36,177 bases of DNA from Phycisphaera sp. TMED9 (GCA_002167845.2 NHBO02000038.1:14427-50603); one strand, 5' to 3'; positions 16,942 through 26,199 are shown, counted from the stretch's first letter. The notes: generated by a model not told the origin, from the letters alone. A program made the numbers and translations.

Positions 16942-17030
16942 TTGCGAATCGTCCCCAGGAAAGTCCGATGGCTCATCGGGCGGACGACGACGCGAGCGGA
17001 GCAGAGGCTCGGAAAGGCTTTATCACACAC

Positions 17031-18944
17031 ATGTCAGAATCCAACACCAAGATCATCGGAATCGACCTCGGAACCACCAACTCCGTGGTTGCGGTCATGG
17101 AGGGCGAACGCCCGACCGTCATCATCAACTCGACCGGAAATCGGACGACACCTTCCGTCGTCGGATTCACCGACAAGGGCGACCGGCTCGTCGGGCAGGC
17201 TGCCCGGCATCAGCAGGTCACCAATCCCAGCAACACCGTCTTCTCGATCAAGAGATTCATGGGCCGTCGTCACAACGAGGTCCAGCACGAAGAGAAGCTC
17301 GTCCCCTACGAAGTCGTGGGAGGCGGCGAGGATCTCGTCTCCGTGAAGGTTCGGGACAAGGAATTCACGCCACCGGAAGTCTCGGCGATGATTCTTCGCG
17401 ATCTCAAGAAGACCGCCGAGGAGTACCTCGGCGAGTCCGTGGATCGCGCCGTCATCACCGTTCCCGCGTACTTCAACGACGCACAGCGGCAGGCGACCAA
17501 GGATGCCGGAGAGATCGCCGGGCTCAAGGTCGAGCGAATCATCAACGAGCCGACCGCGGCCGCGCTCGCCTACGGACTCGAGAAGAAGAAGAATGCCCGG
17601 ATCGCGGTCTTCGACCTCGGTGGCGGTACGTTCGACGTTTCAATCCTCGATGTGGGCGACGGCGTCTTCGAAGTGCTGTCCAGCAACGGTGACGGCCACC
17701 TTGGTGGTGACGACTTCGATCAACGACTCATCGACTTCATCGCGGACGAGTTCAAGAAGGCCGAAGGAATCGACATCCGAAGCGATGCGATGGCCCTTCA
17801 GAGGCTCAAGGAAGCTGCGGAAAAGTCGAAGATCGAGCTTTCCCAGCAGATGGAAGCCCAGGTCAACCTCCCGTTCATCACCGCGGACCAGAACGGGCCG
17901 AAGCATCTTCAGGTCACCGTGACCCGAGCCACCTTCGAGTCCATCTGCAGCGATCTCTTCGACCGTCTTCGAGGCCCCTGTGAGCAGGCCCTCGCCGACG
18001 CGAAGATCAATCCCTCGGAAATCTCGGAAGTGGTGATGGTCGGTGGTTCCACTCGAATCCCGCAGGTCCAAGAAGTCGCGAAGGACATCTTCAAGACACC
18101 CGAACTCGATCGTTCCATCAACCCGGATGAAGTCGTCGCGATCGGCGCCGCGATCCAGGGTGGCGTTCTGCAAGGTGATGTGAAGGACGTGCTCCTCCTC
18201 GACGTGACCCCGCTTTCACTCGGCGTCGAGACGCTGGGTGGGGTCATGACCCGCTTGATCGAGCGCAACACGACCATTCCCACCTCCCGCAAGGAGACGT
18301 TCTCGACGGCGAGTGACAATCAGGGATCGGTGACGATTCACGTTCTTCAAGGCGAACGCGAGTTCGCGAAGGACAATCGGACGCTCGGCCAGTTCGATCT
18401 CACCGGCATTCCGCCCGCACCTCGGGGAACGCCGCAGATCGAAGTGGAATTCTCGATCGACGCCAACGGCATCCTGAACGTCTCAGCCACCGACAAGGCG
18501 ACCGGGAAGAGTCACAACATCGAGATCAACGGCTCGAGCGGACTCTCCGAAGACGAGATCGAGCGTATGAAACAGGACGCCGAGCAGAACGCCGAAGATG
18601 ACAAGGCCAAGCGAGAACTCGTGGAGACCCGGAATCGCGCCGAACAGGTCGCCTATGCGACTCGGAAGAGTCTCGAGGAACACGGGGACAAGGTTGACGC
18701 CGATGTTCGTGCGGAAATCGAGTCTGCGATCTCGAACCTCGAAGACAAGATCTCGGGTGAGGACAAGCCGGCCATTGAAGCGGCTTTGACCAACCTCGAG
18801 AAGGCCGCCGAAGAACTCGGAAAAGCCGCCTACGAGGCTGCGGCGGGCGATTCAGCGGACGGTGAGACCACGGAGAAGTCTGCCGCACCGACCGAGGATG
18901 GCGACGACGTGATCGATGCCGACTTCGAGGTCAAGGAAGACTGA
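17031..18944 (+). CDS. dnaK: Molecular chaperone DnaK (Hsp70)
   Basis: This 637-residue ATP-dependent chaperone works with DnaJ and GrpE to fold and refold cytoplasmic proteins. The nucleotide-binding domain shows [13 protein letters not shown] at the start, [20 protein letters not shown], the phosphate-2 loop [13 protein letters not shown] and [11 protein letters not shown]. The interdomain linker [14 protein letters not shown] leads to the substrate-binding domain and helical lid, which ends in an Ala/Glu-rich tail and [13 protein letters not shown], as in bacterial DnaK. The ATG at 17031 is used because [14 protein letters not shown] matches the family N terminus; the frame is open from 16968. 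No grpE or dnaJ is next to it. A strong terminator follows the stop, so the gene is probably monocistronic or last in its unit. Confidence 0.98.
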   Translation: MSESNTKIIGIDLGTTNSVVAVMEGERPTVIINSTGNRTTPSVVGFTDKGDRLVGQAARHQQVTNPSNTVFSIKRFMGRRHNEVQHEEKLVPYEVVGGGEDLVSVKVRDKEFTPPEVSAMILRDLKKTAEEYLGESVDRAVITVPAYFNDAQRQATKDAGEIAGLKVERIINEPTAAALAYGLEKKKNARIAVFDLGGGTFDVSILDVGDGVFEVLSSNGDGHLGGDDFDQRLIDFIADEFKKAEGIDIRSDAMALQRLKEAAEKSKIELSQQMEAQVNLPFITADQNGPKHLQVTVTRATFESICSDLFDRLRGPCEQALADAKINPSEISEVVMVGGSTRIPQVQEVAKDIFKTPELDRSINPDEVVAIGAAIQGGVLQGDVKDVLLLDVTPLSLGVETLGGVMTRLIERNTTIPTSRKETFSTASDNQGSVTIHVLQGEREFAKDNRTLGQFDLTGIPPAPRGTPQIEVEFSIDANGILNVSATDKATGKSHNIEINGSSGLSEDEIERMKQDAEQNAEDDKAKRELVETRNRAEQVAYATRKSLEEHGDKVDADVRAEIESAISNLEDKISGEDKPAIEAALTNLEKAAEELGKAAYEAAAGDSADGETTEKSAAPTEDGDDVIDADFEVKED

Positions 18945-19328
18945 TCCCGCCGTGGATCGGCACCTCGCCGCAGGCACGCTGAACTCCCGGGACGGAGCCC
19001 TTCAAAGGGGCTCCGTCCTGTCTTTGTTCCTCAGTCGAGACCTCTCTCCGGATTTCCGCAAACGCCGCCTCATCGAGAATCTGCCCCAACGAGCGAATCT
19101 CGTAAGCCTCCGCCCTGAAGGCTCTTAGGCGAAATGGCAGCTTCGATGCCTGAAAGGAAACAACCCGCTCGGGAGTCTTGAGATCGGTCGAATTTCGCCG
19201 GATTCGCTATCATGGGTGGGCTCGACAAGGTGCCTGCCCGGTTCGGATCCCGGCGATCCAAGAACCGAGCCCGATGGCTTGAGGCCTCGACTCAAGTGTG
19301 GGCACCCTCACCCGAGCACCCCTCGCCG
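18945..19328. other. Intergenic region between dnaK and ptsI
   Basis: Apart from the dnaK terminator, this 384-base region has no gene I can support. The ptsI frame is open from 19212 but the first 39 codons (to 19328) are not family-like. A TATCAT at 19208-19213 resembles a -10 element, without a -35 partner at the right distance. A bulged hairpin around AGCCT/AGGCT (about 19104-19130) is weak. Confidence 0.45.
18990..19026 (+). terminator. Rho-independent terminator of dnaK
   Basis: GGACGGAGCCC (18990-19000) and GGGCTCCGTCC (19008-19018) form a perfect 11-bp GC-rich stem with a 7-base loop. A T-rich tail (TGTCTTTGTT) follows. It lies 45 bases after the dnaK stop codon. Confidence 0.88.
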
Positions 19329-21086
19329 ATGGAAGTGATTCGCGGCATCCCCGTTTCGTCCGGCATCGTGTTCGGACGCGTCTTTCGCCTCGGCAAAGCC
19401 GAGCAGCGGGTATCGCATCGCCGAATCGAAGCCGACGGAGTTGACCAGGAGATCGAACGCGTCGATGCCTCCTTCGAGGAGGCCATCCGAGAGCTCGAAC
19501 AGCTCCGAGATCGGACCCGGGTGCAACTCGGGGCCGAGCCGGCCAAGATCTTCGAGTTTCACGTCGGACTTCTTCGAGACCCCTCTCTCCGTGATCCCAT
19601 TCGGGACCGGATCCGGACCGACCTGGTGGTGGCGGAGTGGGCGGTCGCCGACCAGTTTCGAACCATCGCCGACCAGTTCGCCGCCATGGGGAGCGATGTC
19701 TTCGCCCAGAAGACCGCGGACATCATGGATCTCGATCGGCGGGTGCTCGACAAACTGATGGGCGAGACCACGAGCCGTCTCGCGAATCTGACCGAGCCGG
19801 TGATCATCGTCGCGCACGAACTCACGCCGAGCCAGACCGCGGGCATGGACCGGACGAAGGTCCTCGGATTCGCCACCGACGCCGGCGGTCGAACCAGTCA
19901 CGTCTCCATCGTGGCCAGGGCGGTCGACATTCCCGCGGTGGTCGGCTGCCATCGGGTCACCCGCGCCGTGGAGAACGGCGACCTCCTCATCGTGGACGGT
20001 GATGCAGGCACGGTGATCATCGATCCGGACCAGGAGACGATCTCCGACTACGAAGCGCGACAGTCCAAGGTCAGTGAATTCCGGGAAGGCCTTCGGGAAA
20101 CCGTCGGCCTCGAGTCGGTGACTTCCGATGGGGAAGCCGTCACCCTGCTCGGGAACATCGAGTTCCCGGATGAAATCGATTCGGTGCTCGCCAATGGCGG
20201 CGCCGGTGTGGGCCTGTATCGAACCGAGTTCCTCTACCTCACCAGCGGTCACGCGCCCGATGAAGAAGCGCACCTCGAGGCGTATCGCCAGGCGATCCGG
20301 ATGCTCGACGGCCGCCCGCTGGTCATTCGCACTCAGGACCTCGGCGCCGACAAGTACACGCAGGCGCAGTCCGAGGAACCGGAACGAAATCCGTTCCTCG
20401 GATGCCGTTCGATCCGCTACTCCCTTCAGAACCTCCCGGAATTCAAGACGCAGTTGCGAGCCATCCTCCGGGCCGCGGCGGACGGCCCGGTCAAGGTGAT
20501 GTTTCCTCTGGTCTCCACGGTGATGGAGATCCGCCAGGCCAAGATGCTGCTCGCGGACGTGGCCGAGGAACTCGACGAAGAAGGCATCGAACGCGGCACC
20601 GACGTCCGAATAGGAATGATGGTCGAGGTCCCGTCAGCGGCTTTGATGGCCAGGGCCTTCGCCAGCGAGGTCGAGTTCTTCTCGATCGGCACGAATGACC
20701 TCATTCAGTACACCCTGGCGGTCGATAGAGGCAATGAGCGGGTCGCCGGCCTCTATACCGGAGCGAATCCAGCCGTCCTCCAGCTCATCAAAAGCGTGAT
20801 TCGGGCCGCTCGGCGTCGAGAGGTCGATGTCTCCCTGTGTGGCGAGATCGCCGGCGAGCCGATCTACACGATGTTGCTGTTGGGACTGGGGTTGCGTACA
20901 CTCTCACTGGTGCCGAGCCAGATTCCCCTCATCAAGAAGGTGGTCAGATCGGTTTCCATCACCCATTGCGAACGAATCGCCCGAAAGGTCGGAACGTTTG
21001 ATTCTGAGCGGCAGGTTCTCAACTACCTCCGCGACGAGCTTCGAAAAATCGACCCCGGATCCCCCGGCGGATGGACCGCCGAGTGA
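19329..21086 (+). CDS. ptsI: Phosphoenolpyruvate-protein phosphotransferase (PTS enzyme I)
   Basis: The 585-residue enzyme I takes phosphate from phosphoenolpyruvate and passes it to HPr. Family features in order are the helical HPr-binding N-terminal part (EVIRGIPVSSGIVFG, EIERVDASFEEAIREL), the swivelling domain with the phosphorylated histidine in GGRTSHVSIVARA, and the TIM-barrel PEP domain with VGLYRTEFLYL, RTQDLGADK, NPFLGCRSIRY, GMMVEVPSA, SIGTNDLIQYTLAVDR and the catalytic cysteine in LCGEIAGEP. The ATG at 19329 gives the standard N terminus. No HPr, HPr kinase or sugar-specific EII gene is nearby, so it may serve a regulatory PTS or partners elsewhere. It precedes a long structured region and rne. 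Confidence 0.95.
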   Translation: MEVIRGIPVSSGIVFGRVFRLGKAEQRVSHRRIEADGVDQEIERVDASFEEAIRELEQLRDRTRVQLGAEPAKIFEFHVGLLRDPSLRDPIRDRIRTDLVVAEWAVADQFRTIADQFAAMGSDVFAQKTADIMDLDRRVLDKLMGETTSRLANLTEPVIIVAHELTPSQTAGMDRTKVLGFATDAGGRTSHVSIVARAVDIPAVVGCHRVTRAVENGDLLIVDGDAGTVIIDPDQETISDYEARQSKVSEFREGLRETVGLESVTSDGEAVTLLGNIEFPDEIDSVLANGGAGVGLYRTEFLYLTSGHAPDEEAHLEAYRQAIRMLDGRPLVIRTQDLGADKYTQAQSEEPERNPFLGCRSIRYSLQNLPEFKTQLRAILRAAADGPVKVMFPLVSTVMEIRQAKMLLADVAEELDEEGIERGTDVRIGMMVEVPSAALMARAFASEVEFFSIGTNDLIQYTLAVDRGNERVAGLYTGANPAVLQLIKSVIRAARRREVDVSLCGEIAGEPIYTMLLLGLGLRTLSLVPSQIPLIKKVVRSVSITHCERIARKVGTFDSERQVLNYLRDELRKIDPGSPGGWTAE

Positions 21087-21593
21087 CCGGGAAGTCAGTA
21101 ACAAAGGACCGCTTCGACCGGACGTAGATCGTTCTCGTCGAAGAGGGACGTGAATCAGATGACCGCGGAACGAAAGTTCCCTGGTCTCAGCAGGTGACGA
21201 GAAGTCACCGCCCTCGACAGGGTGACGTCGACGCGACGCCCCGCAGACCCCCACGCCTCTTCAAGAGGACGCCCCGATCTTTTCGGTGGCGAGGCAGTCT
21301 CGGGATCGCCGACCGACGCCGGAAACCCGGCCCCTGTGCGACGAGCGGATGACTCCGAATCGGCTTTCGGCTGTATGAGATCCGAATCATTCGGGTCGAG
21401 ACACAGGACCGAGCGTCCGCGAGCGACCACAGGGTCGATCGCGACGAGCACGCCCCGGCACGACCAGTGCCTGGAAGACCTGCATCTGAGAAAGCCACCC
21501 CGCCGGCACGATCATCGTGCAAGAGGGCGACGGTAGCCAGGCGTCTCTCAAGCCAGAACGATCGACACCGTGCAAGCGGTCATGGAGACGACC
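21087..21593 (+). promoter_or_regulatory. Structured leader upstream of rne (candidate RNA element)
   Basis: The 507-base gap holds no credible gene but an unusual row of compact hairpins on the plus strand. They are GGAAC/GTTCC with a GAAA loop flanked by GACC/GGTC (21161-21186), GGTGAC/GTCACC (21193-21209), CCCT/AGGG (21211-21222), CCTCT/AGAGG (21256-21268), GCC-CCGA with TCGG-T-GGC (21271-21290), GCCGG/CCGGC (21318-21331), CCGAA/TTCGG (21355-21370), GATCCGAA/TTCGGGTC (21379-21397), CGACC/GGTCG (21424-21437), GGCAC/GTGCC (21457-21471) and GCACGA/TCGTGC (21506-21520). A CCTGTG/CACAGG helix (21333-21338 with 21402-21407) encloses two of them. Escherichia coli rne has a long 5' leader through which RNase E limits its own synthesis, so a similar role is a natural inference. 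I could not match it to RNase P RNA, tmRNA or a known riboswitch. Confidence 0.55.
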
Positions 21594-24500
21594 ATGACCA
21601 TGTTTGACGACCAGGCCGACGCCGACGAATCGCAGGATTCGCCGAGCAGCGCCACACCGAGTTCCGACGCGCCCGCCGAGGACTCGAAGACCACCAAGAA
21701 GGTGACCAAGAAGAAGACGGCCCGAAAGGCGCCGGCGAAGAAGAAGACGACAGCCAAGTCCGATTCCACCAAGAAGACGACTCGAAAGACCACCAAGAAG
21801 ACCGAGGCCCCGACGATCGAAGCCGGAGATTCTCCGCCGGACGCCGAGGCCCCGGAGTCCGCCGAAGCGGCTGACGCGCCGCCCAAGAAGAAGACTCGAC
21901 GCCGCTCGAGTCGGACGACCAAGGCGGAAGCCACGACCGAGGCATCCGAACAGCCCGAGACCGGCGACGAGGAAGACTCCGAAAAGAGCGAGACCACGAC
22001 CAAGAAGCGTCGCCGCCGGAGTTCCAAGCGGTCGAAATCAACCGACGATTCGAAGGCCGAGGCCGGCGACGACGGACAGCCGGAAGCGGAAGGAACCGAG
22101 ACCGAGACCGACGAGGACGCATCGGAGGAAACCGGCAAGAAGGCTCCCGCCGCCAAGAAGACTCGAGCCCGCCGAGAATGGCGCCGACCCGACCGTGCCG
22201 CGATCGAAGTGACTCCGACCGGCCCCATGGCCGCGCCGGGAAGCCGGACCATGCTGGTCGACGACGTCCCCGGTGAATCATGCCGGATCGCGATCCTGGA
22301 GAAGGGACGACTCGAGGAACTCTTCGTCGAAAGAACGCAGAGCGCCACGATGGTGGGCAACATCTACAAGGCCCGCGTGGTCAACGTGGAGTCGGCCATC
22401 CAGGCCGCCTTCGTCGACTACGGCGAGGGCATGAACGGATTCCTTCACGTCTCCGATCTGCACCCCAGGTACTTCCCCGGCGGTGACAAGACGGAGAAGG
22501 TCGGCCGCAAGACTCCTCGTCGCGAACGACCCCCGATCCAGGACGCCCTGAAGAAAGGGCAGGAGATTCTCGTTCAGGTGCTCAAGCAGGGCGTCGGAAC
22601 CAAGGGTCCGACGGTGACCAGCTACCTCTCGATCCCCGGCCGCCTTCTGGTGATGATGCCGGGCATGGACCGGGTCGGAGTCAGCCGCAAGGTCGACGAC
22701 GAGCAACGCGAGAAGATGCGGAAGATCCTCGACCAACTGGATCTCCCGGACGGGTTCGGCTTCATCGTTCGGACCGCCGGATACGACAAGACCAAGACGG
22801 AACTGAAGCGCGACGCCGCATTCCTCAAGCGTCTCTGGACGCAACTCGAGAAGCGGATGGACCGGGTCGGAGCGCCCTCGGAGCTCTATACCGAAGGCGA
22901 CCTCATCGTTCGGACGATTCGCGACGTCGTGGATTCGTCGATCGACTCCATCGTCATCAACAGCCGCGAAGGATTCGAGCGAGCTCGAACCTTCCTCTCC
23001 GTGGTCTCACCACGATCGGCGCCGAAAGTCCGCTTCTATGATCACCCCGTGCCACTCTTCGACGCCTTCGGCGCCGAACGGCAGATCGAGATGATCCATG
23101 CCAGAGAAGTTCCGCTGAAATCCGGCGGAGCGCTGGTGATCGACCAGACCGAAGCGATGGTCGCGATCGACATCAACTCCGGCCGAAGCCGCGGCGCCCG
23201 GGACGCGGAAAGCAATGCGGTCTCGACCAACCGAGAAGCGGCCGACGAGATCGTCCGTCAACTTCGACTTCGAGACCAAGGCGGCCTCGTGGTCTGCGAC
23301 TTCATCGACATGCGATTCGCAAGGAATCGCAAGGAGATCGAGGATCGAATGGCGGAGAACCTCCGCCAGGACCGGGCCCGGACCACGTTCCTGCCCATCA
23401 GCGAGTTCGGCCTGATCGAAATGACGCGGCAGCGAATTCGACCCAGCATCCGCTCGCAGTACTTCGCGCCCTGCAGTTCCTGCTCCGGCCTGGGCGAAGT
23501 CCGGAATCCGGACTCCGTGGCGGCCGATGCGGTTCGCCGCGCGGCACGCGTGCTCTCCATCGACAAGGCCCATCGCGTCGAACTCGTCTGTGGAACCAGA
23601 GTCGCCAGCGCCCTGCTGAGCGGCCATCGGCGACGAATCGACGAACTCGAACGACGAAGCGGCGGCCAGATCGACATTCGAATCTCCGAACAGATCGGCG
23701 GAGATCGTTTCGACATCTACGCCTACGACGATCGCAATGCTGATATCGACCTCTCTCGACTTCCGGTGCTCAAGACGCCGAAGCTCGAGGATCTGACCGA
23801 GCAGCTTCCCGACTTCGATGAACCGACCGATTCGGACTCCAAGGAGGACGGCGACGGACGACGAAGACGGCGAAGACGACGGAAACCCGTCCCGGCGGAC
23901 GTCGTGTCCATCGCGATGGCGGGCGGCTTCGACATCGATGACGAAGATGACGACGAAGACGATGACGCATCCTCGAACGACGACAAGTCGACTTCATCTT
24001 CAGACTCCGGAGAGCCGGGTCGCGAGGAGGATGGAGAAGGCGGCGGCAAGCGGCGGCGCCGACGACGACGCCGACGCGGACGCGGACCCCGGAGCGACGC
24101 GGACACTCCTGAGAGCGGCACGTCGGAGACATCCGACGCAACGCCTACGAGCGAGCCGGAACCAGAGCCGACTCTTCCAGTCAGAGTCCATGCGATGGCC
24201 AAGGATCTGGGAATCACCAGCAAGGAGATCCTGACCGCGGTCGCGGAGAAGCTCTCCGAAGTCGAACTGAAGAACCACATGTCCTCCATCCCGGGCGAAT
24301 TCGTCGCGGCGGTCCGCGCGTTCTTCGTTCCCGAAGAGATCCCAGCGATCGAAGAGCCGACCGAAACCTCCGATCCGACCGCGGATCAGGGATCGGATCA
24401 GGCATCGGATCAACCGGAACTCGACGAAAACGGCGAGCCGAAGCGAAAGCGCCGCCGACGACGACGCGGTGGCCGACGCCGCCGACGGTCGGGTGACGGC

Positions 24501-24797
24501 GAGACGTCCGACGGGGAAGGACAATCCCCTGCCGGCGAAGAGGCCGCGCCCGTGGCCACCTCGAGCGACGGGCATGTGGAAACCCCGATCGACGAGCCGG
24601 TCGAGACGGCCGACTCATCGGCCAGCGAGGAATCGGAAGCATCGGAAACCGCGCACCCCACTCCGGAGGAGCCCTCCGCGGTCTCCGTCGTGGAGACCGC
24701 CAAGGTGGAGATCAAGACCAAGCCTCGAAAGCGGTCCCTCTACGGCGGTCGGCATCAACGAAGGGGACCGGGGCAATCCACGCCCGATGATCGCTGA
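21594..24797 (+). CDS. rne: Ribonuclease E/G family endoribonuclease with long charged tails and an IF2_N-like segment
   Basis: The main mRNA-decay endoribonuclease, 1,067 residues from the ATG at 21594, chosen because GGAG lies six bases upstream; in-frame GTG 21570 and ATG 21582 are alternatives. Residues 1-215 are a low-complexity Lys/Thr/Ala/Glu tail. The core follows: RNase E start (TMLVDDVPG), S1 domain (GNIYKARVVNVESAIQAAFVDYG), and the Mg-binding aspartates D526 (AIDINSG) and D569 (CDFIDMR), 43 apart as in E. coli D303/D346. The zinc-link CSSC (627/630) is 58 residues further on, also as in E. coli. The C-terminal tail has poly-Arg blocks and acidic runs. At about residues 860-912 it carries VRVHAMAKDLGITSKEIL...NHMSS, which resembles the IF2 N-terminal domain. 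The gene is followed by dxr after 57 bases. Confidence 0.95.
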   Translation: MTMFDDQADADESQDSPSSATPSSDAPAEDSKTTKKVTKKKTARKAPAKKKTTAKSDSTKKTTRKTTKKTEAPTIEAGDSPPDAEAPESAEAADAPPKKKTRRRSSRTTKAEATTEASEQPETGDEEDSEKSETTTKKRRRRSSKRSKSTDDSKAEAGDDGQPEAEGTETETDEDASEETGKKAPAAKKTRARREWRRPDRAAIEVTPTGPMAAPGSRTMLVDDVPGESCRIAILEKGRLEELFVERTQSATMVGNIYKARVVNVESAIQAAFVDYGEGMNGFLHVSDLHPRYFPGGDKTEKVGRKTPRRERPPIQDALKKGQEILVQVLKQGVGTKGPTVTSYLSIPGRLLVMMPGMDRVGVSRKVDDEQREKMRKILDQLDLPDGFGFIVRTAGYDKTKTELKRDAAFLKRLWTQLEKRMDRVGAPSELYTEGDLIVRTIRDVVDSSIDSIVINSREGFERARTFLSVVSPRSAPKVRFYDHPVPLFDAFGAERQIEMIHAREVPLKSGGALVIDQTEAMVAIDINSGRSRGARDAESNAVSTNREAADEIVRQLRLRDQGGLVVCDFIDMRFARNRKEIEDRMAENLRQDRARTTFLPISEFGLIEMTRQRIRPSIRSQYFAPCSSCSGLGEVRNPDSVAADAVRRAARVLSIDKAHRVELVCGTRVASALLSGHRRRIDELERRSGGQIDIRISEQIGGDRFDIYAYDDRNADIDLSRLPVLKTPKLEDLTEQLPDFDEPTDSDSKEDGDGRRRRRRRRKPVPADVVSIAMAGGFDIDDEDDDEDDDASSNDDKSTSSSDSGEPGREEDGEGGGKRRRRRRRRRGRGPRSDADTPESGTSETSDATPTSEPEPEPTLPVRVHAMAKDLGITSKEILTAVAEKLSEVELKNHMSSIPGEFVAAVRAFFVPEEIPAIEEPTETSDPTADQGSDQASDQPELDENGEPKRKRRRRRRGGRRRRRSGDGETSDGEGQSPAGEEAAPVATSSDGHVETPIDEPVETADSSASEESEASETAHPTPEEPSAVSVVETAKVEIKTKPRKRSLYGGRHQRRGPGQSTPDDR

Positions 24798-24854
24798 TCA
24801 CCCCACTCCAGCACCGACGCGACTTCAGTCCCGAGACCGAGGAATCAGGACACG

Positions 24855-26072
24855 ATGCCCAGCAACCCTCGAACCGCCTCTGATCCGCCCGACGTCCGAC
24901 GACTGATCGTCCTCGGATCAACCGGGTCCATCGGTGTCGGCGTGCTCGACGTGGTGACGCATCTTGCAGCCGCCGATGAAGAGGTTCCCACCTTCGAGGT
25001 GGTCGGTCTCGCGGCAGGGCGTCGGGGGGACGTGCTCGAAGCACAAGCAACGAAGTTCAAGGTCGACGACCTGGCCCTGGCGGAAGCCGGCGCCGTCTCA
25101 TCGATCGACGCGACTCGCTCGCTTCGTACCGGGCCGGATGCCGCCCTCGAACTGGTCCGGGACATCGCCCGGCCCGGCGATCTCGTCGTCGCCGCGATGG
25201 TGGGCGCCGCGGGCATCCCTTCGATCCTCGCAGCCATCGATCGAGGCTGCGACATCGCCCTCGCGAACAAGGAAACCCTGGTCGCGGCCGGCGAGCTGGT
25301 GACCGCGGCCGCAGCCCGACACGGGGTGGAGATCATCCCCATCGACAGCGAACACGCGGCGCTCCACCAGTGCCTGCGCGCCGGCCAGGGACCTTCGGAA
25401 GTCTCCAAGCTGGTGCTGACCGCATCCGGCGGCCCCTTCCGGACCTGGCCGATCGATCGAATCCGATCCGCCACCGTCGAAGAAGCACTCGCACATCCCA
25501 CCTGGAAGATGGGCCCCAAGGTGACGATCGACTCCGCCACGATGATGAACAAGGGCCTCGAACTGATCGAAGCCCACTGGCTGTTCGACATCGACGCCGA
25601 CCGACTCGACGCCATCATCCATCCGCAATCCGTGGTTCACTCCTTCGTCGAGTTCAAGGACGGGTCCTCCCTCGCCCAGCTCTCTCCCCCGGACATGCGG
25701 ATGCCGATTCAATACGCGCTCTGCCATCCGCATCGAGTCGCCGGCTGCGCACCTTCTCTCGACTACTCCGAACTCCGTGAACTGGTCTTCGAACCCGTCG
25801 ACCATGAACGATTTCCCTCCATCGGACTCGCCCTCGGGGCGATTCGTGCCGGTGGAACCGCCGGCGCGATCTTCAACGCCGCCAACGAAGTGGCGGCCGA
25901 ATCCTTCTGTGACGGACACATCCCGTTCGGGCGGATCGCGGAGGTGGTGGCCGATGTGATCGATCTCATCCCCCCCGTCGCCGCCACGGATCTCGAGTCG
26001 ATCCTCGCCGCCGATTCCGAAGCCCGATCCGCAGCCCGGGCCCACGCCGCGATCGCCCCGACTCGAAGCTGA
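24855..26072 (+). CDS. dxr: 1-deoxy-D-xylulose 5-phosphate reductoisomerase
   Basis: This enzyme converts 1-deoxy-D-xylulose 5-phosphate to 2-C-methyl-D-erythritol 4-phosphate with NADPH and a divalent metal, the committed step of the MEP isoprenoid pathway. The 405 residues show the nucleotide-binding LIVLGSTGSIGVGVLDV, IALANKETLVAAGELV, the metal and substrate motifs PIDSEHAALHQCL, LTASGGPFR and KVTIDSATMMNKGLELIEAHWLF, then HPQSVVHSFVEFKDGS and the C-terminal NAANEVAAESF. Length and motif order are normal. AGGA lies four bases before the ATG. The gene follows rne closely and precedes rseP by 127 bases; dxr next to rseP is common in bacteria. Confidence 0.97.
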   Translation: MPSNPRTASDPPDVRRLIVLGSTGSIGVGVLDVVTHLAAADEEVPTFEVVGLAAGRRGDVLEAQATKFKVDDLALAEAGAVSSIDATRSLRTGPDAALELVRDIARPGDLVVAAMVGAAGIPSILAAIDRGCDIALANKETLVAAGELVTAAAARHGVEIIPIDSEHAALHQCLRAGQGPSEVSKLVLTASGGPFRTWPIDRIRSATVEEALAHPTWKMGPKVTIDSATMMNKGLELIEAHWLFDIDADRLDAIIHPQSVVHSFVEFKDGSSLAQLSPPDMRMPIQYALCHPHRVAGCAPSLDYSELRELVFEPVDHERFPSIGLALGAIRAGGTAGAIFNAANEVAAESFCDGHIPFGRIAEVVADVIDLIPPVAATDLESILAADSEARSAARAHAAIAPTRS

Positions 26073-26199
26073 GCAAGGGACGCACGACGGAATTCAAGCC
26101 GTGACCCGGCTATCCTCTCGGATGTCCGCCGTCCTGGATCCTTGAGACGATCGATCTTCGACGCCTGTTCGACCAACACCCCATTCAGGAACCCACCGC

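Noticed and set aside
16953-16985. AGGAAAGTCCGATGG resembles the start of RNase P RNA.
   Set aside because: The rest of the RNase P RNA conserved regions are absent and there is no room before dnaK at 17031.
21120-21540. The rne leader as RNase P RNA, tmRNA or a known riboswitch.
   Set aside because: I could not find the conserved blocks of RNase P RNA (GAGGAAAGTCC, ACAGAACCCGG), the tmRNA ends, or the cores of common riboswitches.
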